Positions 24,323-36,268 of a stretch of DNA of 64,000 nucleotides are shown here, piece by piece; the stretch's first letter is position 1; each line of letters begins with the position of its first letter. The notes under the pieces were generated by a model. That model searched no databases. It was not told where the DNA came from and saw only the letters and a program-made list of their open reading frames with translations. A program made the position numbers and the translations under genes. Origin of the DNA: UBA2386 sp046306335. Lineage in GTDB: Bacteria > Planctomycetota > UBA1135 > UBA2386. Location: NCBI GenBank assembly GCA_046306335.1, contig JBKDXM010000089.1, positions 1 through 64,000 on the forward strand, given 5' to 3'.

Positions 24323-26132
24323 CCGGGCGACGCAACAGCACGAGCAGCAACTGCACGTCGGCCTGCCGCACGCCGGCGATGCGCGACGCCTCTCCGAGCG
24401 TGAGCGGCCGGCGCTGCAACAACCGTCCGCGCGCCTCGTTGCTCAAGCCCGGGACGGCGGCGTAGTCGAAGGCGGCCGGAATGCGCTGCTCCTCCATGCG
24501 CTTGAGTCGCGCCACCTCCATCGCCTGCCGATCGATGTAGCCGGCGTACTTCACCTCCGCCTCGACCTCGGCGAGTTCGGCCGGCGAGAGCCCCGACGCG
24601 GCGAACTGCGCATCCCAACCCAGCACGTCGGCGACGCCGACCTCGGGACGGCGCAGCCACTCGGTCAGCGTACGGCCGTCGCGCCGCGCCAGGTCGAGCC
24701 ACTTGCGCGCGGCGGCGATGCGCTGCTCCTTCTGCCGCACCGCGTCGGCTTGCGCGGCGTCGACGAGGCCGAGCCGTTCGCCGAGCGGCGTCAGCCGCCG
24801 GTCGGCGTTGTCGCTGCGCAACAGCAACCGGAACTCGGCGCGGCTGGTGAACATGCGGTACGGCTCGCTCGGGTTGACGCGGCACAGGTCGTCGACCATC
24901 ACGCCGAGGTACGCGGTGGCGCGGTCGAACACGACGGGCTCCTCGCCGCGCGCGAACCGGGCGGCGTTGAGGCCGGCGACGAGCCCCTGCCCGGCCGCTT
25001 CCTCGTAACCGCTGGTGCCGTTGATCTGGCCGGCGGCGAACAGGCCGCGCAGGCTGGCGATCTGCAGGTCGCCGCGGATCTGGTCGGTGAGCACGTAGTC
25101 GTACTCGACGGCGTAGCCGGGCCGCAGCACGACGACCTGCTCGAGCCCGGGGATCGTGCGCAGGAAGGCCTCCTGCGCCTCGGCCGGGAGGCTCGTGCTG
25201 ACGCCGTTGGGGTACACCTCGACCGAGTCGCGGCCCTCGGGCTCCAGGAACACCGGATGCGAGTCCTGGTCGGCGAAGCGCACCACCTTGTCCTCGACGC
25301 TCGGGCAGTAGCGCGGGCCCGTGCCCTGGATGCGGCCCTGGAACATCGGCGACAGGTGCGCGTTCGCCCGGATGATGGCGTGCGTCGCCGGCGTCGTGCG
25401 CGTGAGCCAGCACGGCAGTTGCTGCACGTCGAGCCGCTGCGTGCGGAACGAGAACGGCTGCGGCGGGTCGTCGCCGGGCTGCAGTTCGAGCCGGCTCGTG
25501 TCGATCGAATCGCGGTGCAGCCGCGGCGGCGTGCCGGTCTTGTGGCGACCGAGCCGGATGCCGAGCGCGCGCAGCGACGCGCTGATCCGCGCCGCGGGCG
25601 CCTCGCCGTGGCGGCCGCCCGGGGCCTCCCACGCGCCGGCGAACAACCGGCCGCCGAGGAACGTACCGGTCGTCAGCACGACGGCCGGCGCGTGCAGGCG
25701 CGCACCGTCGGCGAGTTCGACCCCCGCGACCGCATCGACGCGCGGCCCCGGCGTGATCGCCACGGCCTCGCCGGCGACCACGGTCAGGCCGGGCCGCGCC
25801 AGCACGCGCGCGACCATCGCGCGGTTGTAGGCATCGCGATCGCACTGCGCGCGCGGCGAGCGCACGGCCGGCCCCTTGCTGGTGTTCAGCATGCGGAACT
25901 GGATGCCGGTCTGGTCGGTGACCAGCCCCATCTCGCCGCCGAGCGCGTCGACTTCGCGGACCAATTGGCCCTTGGCGAGGCCGCCGATCGCGGGATTGCA
26001 CGACATGCGGCCGATGGCCGCCGGATCGAGCACGACCATGGCGGTGCGGCAGCCGAGCCGCGCGGCGGCGCTCGCTGCCTCGACGCCGGCATGGCCGCCG
26101 CCGACGACGATGACGTCGAAGTCCCTGGTCAC
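24300..26132 (-). CDS. mnmG: tRNA uridine-5-carboxymethylaminomethyl modification enzyme MnmG
   Basis: 610 residues from a GTG at 26132. FAD-binding VIVVGGGHAGVEAA, then CNPAIGGLAKGQLVREVDAL and the second signature region 'GLFAAGQINGTSGYEEAAGQ'. The C-terminal helical domain that meets MnmE is present ('AAVPGLSNEARGRLLQRRP'). MnmG with MnmE modifies the wobble uridine (U34) of certain tRNAs. It is some 11 kb from rsmG, with which it is often paired in other genomes as gidA-gidB. The upstream 357 bp are non-coding and contain repeat element copy B. Confidence 0.96.
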   Translation of the reverse strand: MTRDFDVIVVGGGHAGVEAASAAARLGCRTAMVVLDPAAIGRMSCNPAIGGLAKGQLVREVDALGGEMGLVTDQTGIQFRMLNTSKGPAVRSPRAQCDRDAYNRAMVARVLARPGLTVVAGEAVAITPGPRVDAVAGVELADGARLHAPAVVLTTGTFLGGRLFAGAWEAPGGRHGEAPAARISASLRALGIRLGRHKTGTPPRLHRDSIDTSRLELQPGDDPPQPFSFRTQRLDVQQLPCWLTRTTPATHAIIRANAHLSPMFQGRIQGTGPRYCPSVEDKVVRFADQDSHPVFLEPEGRDSVEVYPNGVSTSLPAEAQEAFLRTIPGLEQVVVLRPGYAVEYDYVLTDQIRGDLQIASLRGLFAAGQINGTSGYEEAAGQGLVAGLNAARFARGEEPVVFDRATAYLGVMVDDLCRVNPSEPYRMFTSRAEFRLLLRSDNADRRLTPLGERLGLVDAAQADAVRQKEQRIAAARKWLDLARRDGRTLTEWLRRPEVGVADVLGWDAQFAASGLSPAELAEVEAEVKYAGYIDRQAMEVARLKRMEEQRIPAAFDYAAVPGLSNEARGRLLQRRPLTLGEASRIAGVRQADVQLLLVLLRRPATSAERP

Positions 26133-26489
26133 TGTCGCAACGGCTTACCCGCGGCGCGACCGAACGGGAAGGCTCGTCACACGATGGCAGTCGACCGCGC
26201 GTAGATGGCCCGGAGCAGGACGCGGTGGCGAAGCACGTAGTTCCACATGGCGACTGGATCGGCCGGCGGGCCGGACCGACTGCAGCCGCCGACGCCAGGA
26301 ATCGGCGTCGCGGGACGCGTGCCGATCCGGTGCGCGGCTTCGCGGCTGGGGCGAAGCCGGCGACCGCAGGCGAATCGGTGGATTCGCCGAGCAGTGGTCC
26401 CGCCGACGAAGGGCGGTGCCCCCCCGGACGCGACGACGCGCGCCGGGCGGCGTGGCCTTCCGTGACGCAGACTCCTAGACTCGCCGACC
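26133..26489. other. 357-bp non-coding divergent region with repeat element
   Basis: The gap lies between the divergent mnmG and HEAT-repeat genes. The right half is MITE-like copy B (26295-26478), ending 11 bp before the next ATG, so the element's end must supply or disrupt the leader of that gene. The left part (26133-26294) shows nothing recognisable; a 23-codon minus-strand reading frame at 26177-26248 has no supporting signal. Confidence 0.7.
26295..26478 (+). mobile_element. MITE-like dispersed element, copy B
   Basis: 184 bp sharing both ends with copy A at 16743-17172 (72/84 and 40/41 identical by hand alignment) but with a different, shorter interior of 59 bp. Its termini CCAGGAATCGGCGTCGCGG and, on the other strand, CTAGGAGTCTGCGTCACGG agree at 15 of 19 positions. 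An internal hairpin GGCTTCGC/GCGAAGCC lies near 26336-26358. There is no coding capacity. Confidence 0.6.
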
Positions 26490-27797
26490 ATGTCCGGGCG
26501 CTGCCTCCTCCGCTCCTTGCTGCCGCTGCTGCTCGCCGGCGTCGCCGCCGGCCAGATGCCGCTCGCCGAGGTCGCCAAGCTCGCCCGCGACCGCGCCGAG
26601 CGCAGCCGGCCAGCCCAACTCAAGGCGCTCGAGCCGTTCTGGCCGGACCTTGCGCTGAACTACGACGACAACCGCGACGTGCTCAACGCGCGCATCGCCG
26701 AAGTGGCCGGGCTCGGCGACAGCGTCGTGCCCGTGCTGCTCGAGAAGCTGACGCCGGCGGCCGGGGGCGGCGACGGCGCGCGCCAACTCGCCGCTAACTG
26801 CCGCCGGGTGCTGGAGCGCCTCGATCCGGCGAGCTTCGTCGACGCCCTGGCCGAACTCGCCAACGGCGCCAACGCGACGGCGCGCACCGAGGCGATCCGG
26901 CTGCTCGGTGCGGCCCAGAACGCGCAAGCGGCGGCGCTGCTCGTCGACCTGCTCGATGCGACGACCGGCGACGACCGCCGCGCGGTGCTGCGCGCCCTGC
27001 GCCCGCACCGCTCCCCCGTCGGCGCCGCCAAGGCCGCGCCGCTGCTCGGCGCCAACGACCGCGCCATGCGCGAGGACGTGCTCGGCTACCTGACCACCGC
27101 CCGCGCCGGCGGCGTCGCCGCCACCGTGATCGACGCACTGGCGAACGAGCGCGAAGCCAAGGTGCTGCCGCTGTACGTCGAGTACTTCGCCGCGACGACG
27201 AAGGCCAACGAAGCCGCCGCCCGCGCCTTGCTGCCGCTGCTCGACCGGGACCGGCTCGACTGGCAGGACACGCGCCGGCTCGTGCAGGTGCTGGCGACCG
27301 TCGCGCCAACCGGCCACGAGCCGACGATCAAGCGCCTCGGCGTCCTGCTGGAGGACGCGGAGCCGTCCTCGGTGTCGGTGCAGGCCGCCATCACGCTGCG
27401 CGCGCTCGGCGAGAAGCAGGGCGTGGCCAAGGTCCGCAAGGCTATCGACGAACAGATGCGCAAGGGCCGTCGCCGCCAGGAGGGCTCGCTGCACGAGCAC
27501 CGCGGCAACCTCAACTTCGCCACCGAGGACTACGCCGAGGCCTTCACCGACTTCGAGCGGGTGCTGGAGTTCCAGGACGGCCTCGCCATGACGCGCCGTG
27601 CCTACGTCGGCATGATGCGCTGCGAGGCTCGCCGCAAGCGCACCGTCAACCTCGTCAAGCTGATGCGGGCATCCGGCATGACGGTCGCCGAGATCGAGGC
27701 GATCGGCGCCGACGACGCCGAGTTCGCCGAGACCCTGAAGCAGGACCGGGTGCGCAAGGAACTGCAGGCGCTGGCGAAGGAACAGACGCCGAAGTGA
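26490..27797 (+). CDS. Secreted HEAT-repeat protein
   Basis: 435 residues, ATG at 26490. A signal peptide (LLRSLLPLLLAGVAAGQ, cleavage near residue 21) is followed by helical repeats of HEAT/PBS type ('RTEAIRLLGAAQNAQAAALL', 'REDVLGYLTTARAGGVAATV', 'SVQAAITLRALGEKQGVAKV') and a C-terminal TPR-like part ('EDYAEAFTDFERVLEFQDG'). Such exported repeat proteins are usually binding scaffolds. No catalytic motif is present and no partner is obvious. Confidence 0.75.
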   Translation: MSGRCLLRSLLPLLLAGVAAGQMPLAEVAKLARDRAERSRPAQLKALEPFWPDLALNYDDNRDVLNARIAEVAGLGDSVVPVLLEKLTPAAGGGDGARQLAANCRRVLERLDPASFVDALAELANGANATARTEAIRLLGAAQNAQAAALLVDLLDATTGDDRRAVLRALRPHRSPVGAAKAAPLLGANDRAMREDVLGYLTTARAGGVAATVIDALANEREAKVLPLYVEYFAATTKANEAAARALLPLLDRDRLDWQDTRRLVQVLATVAPTGHEPTIKRLGVLLEDAEPSSVSVQAAITLRALGEKQGVAKVRKAIDEQMRKGRRRQEGSLHEHRGNLNFATEDYAEAFTDFERVLEFQDGLAMTRRAYVGMMRCEARRKRTVNLVKLMRASGMTVAEIEAIGADDAEFAETLKQDRVRKELQALAKEQTPK

Positions 27798-27912
27798 CGA
27801 ACCGCGCCGCGCCTTGACCGGCCCGGGGGGCGACGCCAAGATGGCCGCCCCTTTTCGCCGCCCGGCCACGGCCGCTGGCGGCGCCGTTCCTCCGCCCGCC
27901 CGAGCCCACGCC

Positions 27913-29220
27913 ATGGAAGTCCTGGTTGCCGAGACCGGCCCCTGCAGCCGCGCCTTGACCGTCACCGTCCCCCCGACCGCCGTCCAGCAGCATCTGGACG
28001 AGATGTACGCGTCGGCGCAGCGCCAGGTCCAGATCAAGGGCTTCCGGCCCGGCAAGGTGCCGCGCGCGATCATCGAGAAGCACTACGGCGCGTCGATCCT
28101 CGCCGAAGCGAAGGAGCAGATCCTCAACCGCTTCTTCGGCGAGGCCTGCCGCAGCAAGGAGATCGACCCCGTCGGCCGCATCGCGATCGACGGCTTCGAG
28201 AAGCTGGAGGTCAAGCCGGGCGTGCCGCTGACCTTCACCGCCAAGATCGACGTGCGGCCGCGTTTCGAGCTCAAGGGCGCCAAGGGCCTGGAGGCGCCGG
28301 CCTACGAAGGCGAGGCCACCGAGGCGGACGTCGACAACGCGCTGAAGGAGATCGCGCACCAGAAGCGCACGATCCAGCCGACCAGCGAGCCGGCGCAGGA
28401 CGGCGACTTCGTCAAGGCCGACTACCGCTTCCGCGACGCCGCCGGCGCCGAAGTGCTGACGCGCAAGGACGTGCAGCTGAACACCCGACTGCCGATCCAC
28501 GGCGCCAAGGACGACGACTTCAAGGCCGCCGTGCTCGGCGTCGTCGCCGGCAAGACCGCGACGATCGCGCTGGAGTATCCGGCCAACTTCGAGAAGGAGA
28601 GCGTGCGCGGCCAGAAGGGCGCGGTCGAACTGACCGTCCACCAGGTCCTGCGCGTCCAGGCGCCGCCGATCGACGACGCGCTGGCGAAGACGCTGGAGTT
28701 CCCCGACCTCGCGTCGCTGCGCGCCGACCTCGCCGCCCGCATCACGAGCGAGAAGCAGCGGCTGGGCAAGCAGCGCCAGGAAGAGCACCTGCTGCAGGCC
28801 CTGGTCGCCGCCCACGACATCCCGCTGCCGCCGTCGCTCGTCGAGGAGCAGCAGCAGGGCGCCCTCGCCGCGCTCGCCGAGCGCATGAAGGAGAAGGGCG
28901 CGGGCGACGACGAGATCCGCCAGAAGATGGACGCGTCGAAGGACGAGGCCCGTCAGGAGGCGGAGCGCCGCGTGCGCCTGTTCTTCCTCATCGAGGCGGT
29001 CGCCCGCCAGCACAAGATCTTCGTGACCGAAGGCGATCTCGACGCCGAGCTGCGGCTCATCGCCCAGGCCAACAGCAACGAGACCGTCCAGTTCTCGGTC
29101 GAGCAGGCGCGCGCGTTCTTCGAGCAGCAGAACCGGCTCGGCGAGCTGCGGCTGTCGCTGCTGGAGCGCAAGGTGCGTGATTTCCTCCGGGAGAACGCGA
29201 AGATCACCGATAAGAAGTAG
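27913..29220 (+). CDS. tig: Trigger factor
   Basis: 435 residues from the ATG at 27913, which gives the normal N-terminus (MEVLVAETG...ALTVTVPP); the frame is open earlier but those residues are not trigger-factor-like. The ribosome-docking signature is GFRPGKVPRAIIEKHYG. A central FKBP-type domain (about 150-240) and a long helical C-terminal chaperone domain follow. Trigger factor binds L23 at the ribosome exit and shields nascent chains. It is upstream of clpP and clpX, the order seen in many bacteria. Confidence 0.95.
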   Translation: MEVLVAETGPCSRALTVTVPPTAVQQHLDEMYASAQRQVQIKGFRPGKVPRAIIEKHYGASILAEAKEQILNRFFGEACRSKEIDPVGRIAIDGFEKLEVKPGVPLTFTAKIDVRPRFELKGAKGLEAPAYEGEATEADVDNALKEIAHQKRTIQPTSEPAQDGDFVKADYRFRDAAGAEVLTRKDVQLNTRLPIHGAKDDDFKAAVLGVVAGKTATIALEYPANFEKESVRGQKGAVELTVHQVLRVQAPPIDDALAKTLEFPDLASLRADLAARITSEKQRLGKQRQEEHLLQALVAAHDIPLPPSLVEEQQQGALAALAERMKEKGAGDDEIRQKMDASKDEARQEAERRVRLFFLIEAVARQHKIFVTEGDLDAELRLIAQANSNETVQFSVEQARAFFEQQNRLGELRLSLLERKVRDFLRENAKITDKK

Positions 29221-29313
29221 GCCTGCCATCGGCGTCCTGGCGCTGCGCCGGGGCGCCCTTGCGGGCTTGGCCGCGCCCCCCGCGCGGCCTAGCTAAGCAG
29301 CGACCGTCGAGCC

Positions 29314-29913
29314 ATGACCATCGCCAACGACTACATCATCCCGTTCGTCATCGAGAAGACCGGCCGGGGCGAGCGCCAGTACGACATCTACAGTCGTCTG
29401 CTCGAGGACCGGATCGTCTTCATCGGCTCGCCCATCGACGACGGCGTCGCCAACGCGGTCATCGCGCAGCTCCTGTTCCTGCAGAAGGAGAACAAGAGCC
29501 AGGACATCAACCTGTTCCTGAACACGCCCGGCGGCAGCGTCACGGCGGGGCTCGCGATCTACGACACGATCCAGTTCGTGCAGTGCCCGGTGGCGACCTA
29601 CTGCATCGGTCAGGCGGCGTCGATGGGCGCCGTGCTGCTGGCGGCGGGCTCCAAGGGCAAGCGCCACGCGCTGCCGCACTCGCGGATCATGATCCACCAG
29701 CCTTGGGGTGGCGTCGGCGGCACGGCGATGGACATCTCGATCCAGGCCGACGAGATCCTGCGCCTGAAGCAGACGCTGAGCGAGATCCTCGGCCGGCACT
29801 GCGGCAAGCCCGCGGCCGACGTCAGCCGCGACAGCGATCGCGACTTCTTCATGGGCCCCGCCGAGGCGAAGGCCTACGGGCTCATCGACGAGATCGTCCA
29901 GACCAGCAAGTGA
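29314..29913 (+). CDS. clpP: ATP-dependent Clp protease proteolytic subunit
   Basis: 199 residues. Catalytic serine in GQAASMGAVLLAAG, histidine in LPHSRIMIHQPWGG, and an Asp in the DRDFFMGPAEA segment complete the triad. ClpP forms a double-heptamer chamber that degrades substrates fed by ClpX or ClpA/C. It lies 93 bp after tig and 123 bp before clpX. Confidence 0.97.
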   Translation: MTIANDYIIPFVIEKTGRGERQYDIYSRLLEDRIVFIGSPIDDGVANAVIAQLLFLQKENKSQDINLFLNTPGGSVTAGLAIYDTIQFVQCPVATYCIGQAASMGAVLLAAGSKGKRHALPHSRIMIHQPWGGVGGTAMDISIQADEILRLKQTLSEILGRHCGKPAADVSRDSDRDFFMGPAEAKAYGLIDEIVQTSK

Positions 29914-30036
29914 CGGACCGCCGCGGCGCCACCGGCGCCGCCGACAGGCCCGGAACCGGCGAATCCCCCGGTCGCCGGCGCGCAACGGCGCGCGTTGGCG
30001 GCTAGACTGCGCCGGCTTCCCGCACGAAGGATCCAC

Positions 30037-31350
<1,314 letters not shown>

Positions 31351-31369
31351 CGGCCGGCGCGGCGAGCCG

Positions 31370-32431
31370 ATGACGACGCCCCTGCGCGCGCTGACCGGGC
31401 TGAGCGACGCCGAGCTCACCGCCGCCGTCGCCGAACTCGGCGGCAAGGCCTTCCAGGCGCGCCAGGTCTCGCACTGGCTCTGGAAGCACGGCGTCGCCTC
31501 CTTCGACGCCATGCACAACGTGCCGGCGCGCCTGCGCGAGGGACTCGCCGCGCGCTTCCGCGTGCGCGCGGGCGAGCTGGCGCAGGTCGACGAGGCCGAG
31601 GACGGCACCCAGAAGCTGCTGGTGCGTTGGGCCGACGGCGAGACCGTCGAGTGCGTGATCATCCCGGACGGCGAACGCACCACGCTGTGCGTCTCGTCGC
31701 AGGTCGGCTGTCCGGTGGCGTGTGTGTTCTGCGCATCGGGCATGTTCGGCGTGCGCCGCAACCTGACGCCCGGCGAGATCGCCGAGCAGGTGCTGCTGGC
31801 CCGCTCCCGCCTGCCGGCGGACCGCGCCCTGACCAACCTCGTCGTCATGGGAATGGGCGAACCGATGCTCAACCTCGACGGCTTGCTGCCGGCGCTGCAG
31901 CGCATCCACGATCCGCAGGGCATCGGCATGGGCGCGCGCCGCATCACCGTCAGCACGTCCGGTTATCCGCGCCAGATGGAGCGCTTCGCCGCCGCCGACC
32001 CGTCGTACAACCTCGCGGTCTCGCTGCACGCGGCCGACGACGAGCTGCGCAAGCGCCTCGTGCCGACCGCGACCGCGCCCGTGCGCGAGATCGTCGCCGC
32101 CGCGCATCGCTACTTCGGCCAGAAGGGCCGCGAGGTCACCTACGAAGTCGTGCTGCTCGAAGGCGTCAACGACCGGCCGCAGGACGCGCAGGCGATGGTC
32201 GAGGCCCTCGGCGCGCTGCCGTGCACCGTCAACCTGATCCCGTGGAACCCGGTCGAGGAGATCGCCCGCGACCGCGGCCTCCGGCGCCCGTCCGTACCGC
32301 GCGTCGACGCCTTCGCCGACGCGCTGCGCCAGGGCGGCCTCAAGGTCACCGTGCGCCGCCAACGCGGCGCCGACCGCTCGGCGGCCTGCGGGCAGCTGCG
32401 CCTGCGCCACGCCGGAACCACCGCCGGTTGA
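31370..32431 (+). CDS. rlmN: Dual-specificity RNA methyltransferase RlmN
   Basis: 353 residues. The radical-SAM cluster motif CPVACVFC (CxxxCxxC) follows SSQVG, and GEPMLN and the catalytic cysteine region SAACGQLR near the C-terminus are present. RlmN methylates C2 of A2503 in 23S rRNA and A37 in some tRNAs. It starts 19 bp after clpX on the same strand and may be read through from it. Confidence 0.95.
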   Translation: MTTPLRALTGLSDAELTAAVAELGGKAFQARQVSHWLWKHGVASFDAMHNVPARLREGLAARFRVRAGELAQVDEAEDGTQKLLVRWADGETVECVIIPDGERTTLCVSSQVGCPVACVFCASGMFGVRRNLTPGEIAEQVLLARSRLPADRALTNLVVMGMGEPMLNLDGLLPALQRIHDPQGIGMGARRITVSTSGYPRQMERFAAADPSYNLAVSLHAADDELRKRLVPTATAPVREIVAAAHRYFGQKGREVTYEVVLLEGVNDRPQDAQAMVEALGALPCTVNLIPWNPVEEIARDRGLRRPSVPRVDAFADALRQGGLKVTVRRQRGADRSAACGQLRLRHAGTTAG

Positions 32432-32443
32432 GCGCCACCGGCG
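32422..32443. terminator. GC-rich hairpin between convergent genes
   Basis: CGCCGGT (32422-32428) and ACCGGCG (32437-32443) form a 7-bp perfect stem with an 8-base loop spanning the rlmN stop codon. There is no T-run on either strand, so it can only be suggested as a bidirectional transcription end between rlmN and the minus-strand PDZ gene. Confidence 0.35.
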
Positions 32444-32475
32444 TCGGGAAGGTCACGCGACGCCGGGCCGCTGCG

Positions 32476-33711
32476 TCAGCGGATCGACTCGTCGCCGGAC
32501 TTGCGGACGCGCTTCTTCAGCTGCGGCGAAGCCGGCTCGGGCGACGCCTCGGCCGCTTCGGTCTTCGGCGCCTTGGCGGTCTTCGCCGCGCCCTTTCGCA
32601 CGAAGGCGACCTCCACGTCCGCGCCGTTGGCGACGCCGCCGAGCGCCTCCTGGACGTCCTGCGGCGAACCGATCGGCTTGCCGGCGATGCTGGTGACGAT
32701 GTCGCCGCGCTGCAGGCCCAAGGCCTGTGCCAGGGTGCCATCCTGGACGGTCTCGACCATCAGGCCGACGCCGTCCGCCAATTCGAGGTACTCGCGCACC
32801 TGCGGCGGCACCTCGTCGCGCACGCTGACGCCGAGCCGCTTGCCGGCGGGCGGCGGCACCGGCTCGACCGGCCGGACGACGTCGAACGCGTCGAGGTCAT
32901 CGACGTCGGCGTCGGGCGGCGACTGGCCGCGGCGCGGTCGCCCGGCGCCCGGCGGCTGCGGCGCGTTCGGCGTGAACGGACTGCCGAAGCCGCGGAACCA
33001 GCCCATGCCACCGCCGGGGAACTGGAAGCCGATGCCGCTGCGGCCGAGCACGCCCGGGTGCTGCTTCTGGAACGACTCCATGTCCGGCGCTTCGTAGACC
33101 TTCTTCTCGACCTTGCCGTCCTCGCCGCGCTCCTCGACCTCGACGCGCACCGCGCCATCGGGGCCGATCTGCATCGACATGCCCTGCGAGCGCGAGGCGC
33201 CGGCCTTCATCTGCTCCTGCAGGTCGCGGAAGAAGCCGTCGTCGAAGAAACGCGCGCGCGGGACGTCGATGCCGAAGTCGCGCTCGAAGCGCTCGAACAG
33301 CGACTCGAACTCGTCGCGCACCGGCTCGCGCCGCTGCCGGTCCGGCTGGCCCTGCGGCGGCACCTCGTCGCGCCCGCGCGGCGCCAGATCGGGCTCGCCC
33401 TTGCCGGCCTCGATCTGCCGGAGCAACCGGCGCGCGCGCCACTGCGCCTCGGCGTCGTCGCCCGACTCGGCGGCCTTCTTCAGCGCCGGCACGGCTGCGG
33501 CACCGAGCTCGCGCAGCGCCCGTTCGGCGTCGACGCGGTCGCGGTAGCGGTCGCTGCCGAGGCTGCGGACCAGCGCCTCGGGATCGCGCGCCGGCGACTC
33601 CGGCTTGGTCGCCGGCGGCGGCGCGGCCGGCTCCTTTGGCTGCGGTTCCTGGGCAGGCGAGGCGGCCGCGACGGCGGCGGCCGCGAGAAGGACGGCGCGG
33701 AGATCGATCAT
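32476..33711 (-). CDS. Secreted PDZ-domain protein
   Basis: 411 residues, ATG at 33711. Signal peptide ending near AAASPAQ, then a Pro/Lys-rich stretch, a short HEAT-like region ('ERALRELGAAAVPALKKAAE'), a long low-complexity Gly/Pro/Phe middle and a C-terminal PDZ domain (about 300-385: GLMVETVQDGTLAQALGLQRG, then DIVTSIAGKPIGSPQDVQEAL). No HtrA protease domain precedes the PDZ, so it is not a DegP-type enzyme. It may bind C-termini of exported proteins or act as a protease adaptor; function is otherwise unknown. Confidence 0.78.
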   Translation of the reverse strand: MIDLRAVLLAAAAVAAASPAQEPQPKEPAAPPPATKPESPARDPEALVRSLGSDRYRDRVDAERALRELGAAAVPALKKAAESGDDAEAQWRARRLLRQIEAGKGEPDLAPRGRDEVPPQGQPDRQRREPVRDEFESLFERFERDFGIDVPRARFFDDGFFRDLQEQMKAGASRSQGMSMQIGPDGAVRVEVEERGEDGKVEKKVYEAPDMESFQKQHPGVLGRSGIGFQFPGGGMGWFRGFGSPFTPNAPQPPGAGRPRRGQSPPDADVDDLDAFDVVRPVEPVPPPAGKRLGVSVRDEVPPQVREYLELADGVGLMVETVQDGTLAQALGLQRGDIVTSIAGKPIGSPQDVQEALGGVANGADVEVAFVRKGAAKTAKAPKTEAAEASPEPASPQLKKRVRKSGDESIR

Positions 33712-33852
33712 GTGGCGTTGGGCCGGCGACGCCGGCGAGTTGCCCACAACGATGGGACCGCTGGTTCCCTCCCGCCAACCGCCGTGGGTCGTACCCCGCC
33801 TCGGGCCGCTGGTCGGAGCCGGCGGTGGCGCGGAGGCGACGGGCGCGCCGGC

Positions 33853-34836
33853 TCAGGACGACAACGGCTGGCCCATGCGACGGAACTTCTCGTAGCGCCG
33901 CTCCAGCAGCTGCGGCACCGGGATCGCCGCGAGTTCGCCGAGCCATTCCAGGATCTGCGCCTTCACGCGGTCGACCGCGCCCTTCTGGTCGCGGTGCGCG
34001 CCGCCGAGCGGCTCGTCGATCACCTTGTCGACGAGGCCCAGGCGCAGCAGGTCCTTGCTGGTGAGCTTCAGCGAATCGGCCGCCTCCGGCGCCTTGTCGC
34101 CCGCCTTCCACAGGATCGCGGCGCAGCCTTCGGGCGAGATGACCGAGTAGTAGCTGTTCTCCAGCATGCCGACGCGGTCGCCGACGCCGATGCCGAGGGC
34201 GCCGCCGGAGCCGCCCTCGCCGATGACGATGCACACCACCGGCACCTTGAGGTCGAACATCTCCAGGATGTTGCGCGCGATCGCCGAGGCCTGCCCGCGC
34301 TCCTCGGCGCCGATGCCGGGGTAGGCGCCCGGCGTGTTGATGAAGGTCACGATCGGCAGGCCCCACTTCTCGGCCATGCGCATCTTCTGCATCGCCTTGC
34401 GGTAGCCCTCGGGATGGGCGCAGCCGAAGTTGCACGCCAGCCGGTCCTTGACCGTCTTGCCCTTGCGGTGGCCGACCAGCAGGAAGCGCGTGGCGCCCAT
34501 CGTCGCCAGCCCGGTGACGATCGCGCGGTCGTCGCCGAACACGCGGTCGCCGTGCAGTTCGACGAAGTCGTCGAGCATCAGCTGGATGTAGTCCGACGTC
34601 AGCGGCCGCTCGGCGTGGCGGGCGACGTTGACGCGCTCCCACGGGCTCAGCTGGCCGTACACCTCCGCCGTCTGCTTGCGCAGCCGATCCTCGAGCAGCT
34701 CGATCTCGCCGGTCAGCTCCAGCTGCGAGCCGGTGTTGAGCTTGCGCAGTTCGTCGATCTTGCCCTGCAGCTCCATCAGCGGGCGCTCGAAGGCGAGGCC
34801 GTCTTGCATGGCGGACTTGGGGTTGGCGTCGGTCAT
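33853..34836 (-). CDS. accA: Acetyl-CoA carboxylase carboxyltransferase subunit alpha
   Basis: 327 residues, ATG at 34836, normal length. Conserved blocks include LHGDRVFGDDRAIVTGLA, NFGCAHPEGYRKA, FINTPGAYPGIGAEERGQ, GEGGSGGALGIGVGDRV and SVISPEGCAAILWK. With AccD it transfers the carboxyl from carboxybiotin to acetyl-CoA in fatty acid synthesis. accD is not in the window. Confidence 0.97.
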   Translation of the reverse strand: MTDANPKSAMQDGLAFERPLMELQGKIDELRKLNTGSQLELTGEIELLEDRLRKQTAEVYGQLSPWERVNVARHAERPLTSDYIQLMLDDFVELHGDRVFGDDRAIVTGLATMGATRFLLVGHRKGKTVKDRLACNFGCAHPEGYRKAMQKMRMAEKWGLPIVTFINTPGAYPGIGAEERGQASAIARNILEMFDLKVPVVCIVIGEGGSGGALGIGVGDRVGMLENSYYSVISPEGCAAILWKAGDKAPEAADSLKLTSKDLLRLGLVDKVIDEPLGGAHRDQKGAVDRVKAQILEWLGELAAIPVPQLLERRYEKFRRMGQPLSS

Positions 34837-34918
34837 GGGAGGGCCGGGACTGTAGTCCCCCCGCCCCTGCCGGCCAACGCTGGAGCCGCGTCGCCGCCGC
34901 CCTGCGGCGGCCGGGCGG

Positions 34919-36264
<1,346 letters not shown>

Positions 36265-36268
<4 letters not shown>

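Noticed and set aside
26177..26248. 23-codon minus-strand frame next to repeat element copy B
   Set aside because: It has an ATG and a stop but no convincing ribosome site, no homology that I recognise and an unremarkable composition.
32476..33711. PDZ protein as a DegP/HtrA protease
   Set aside because: No trypsin-like domain or GNSGG-type serine motif precedes the PDZ domain.
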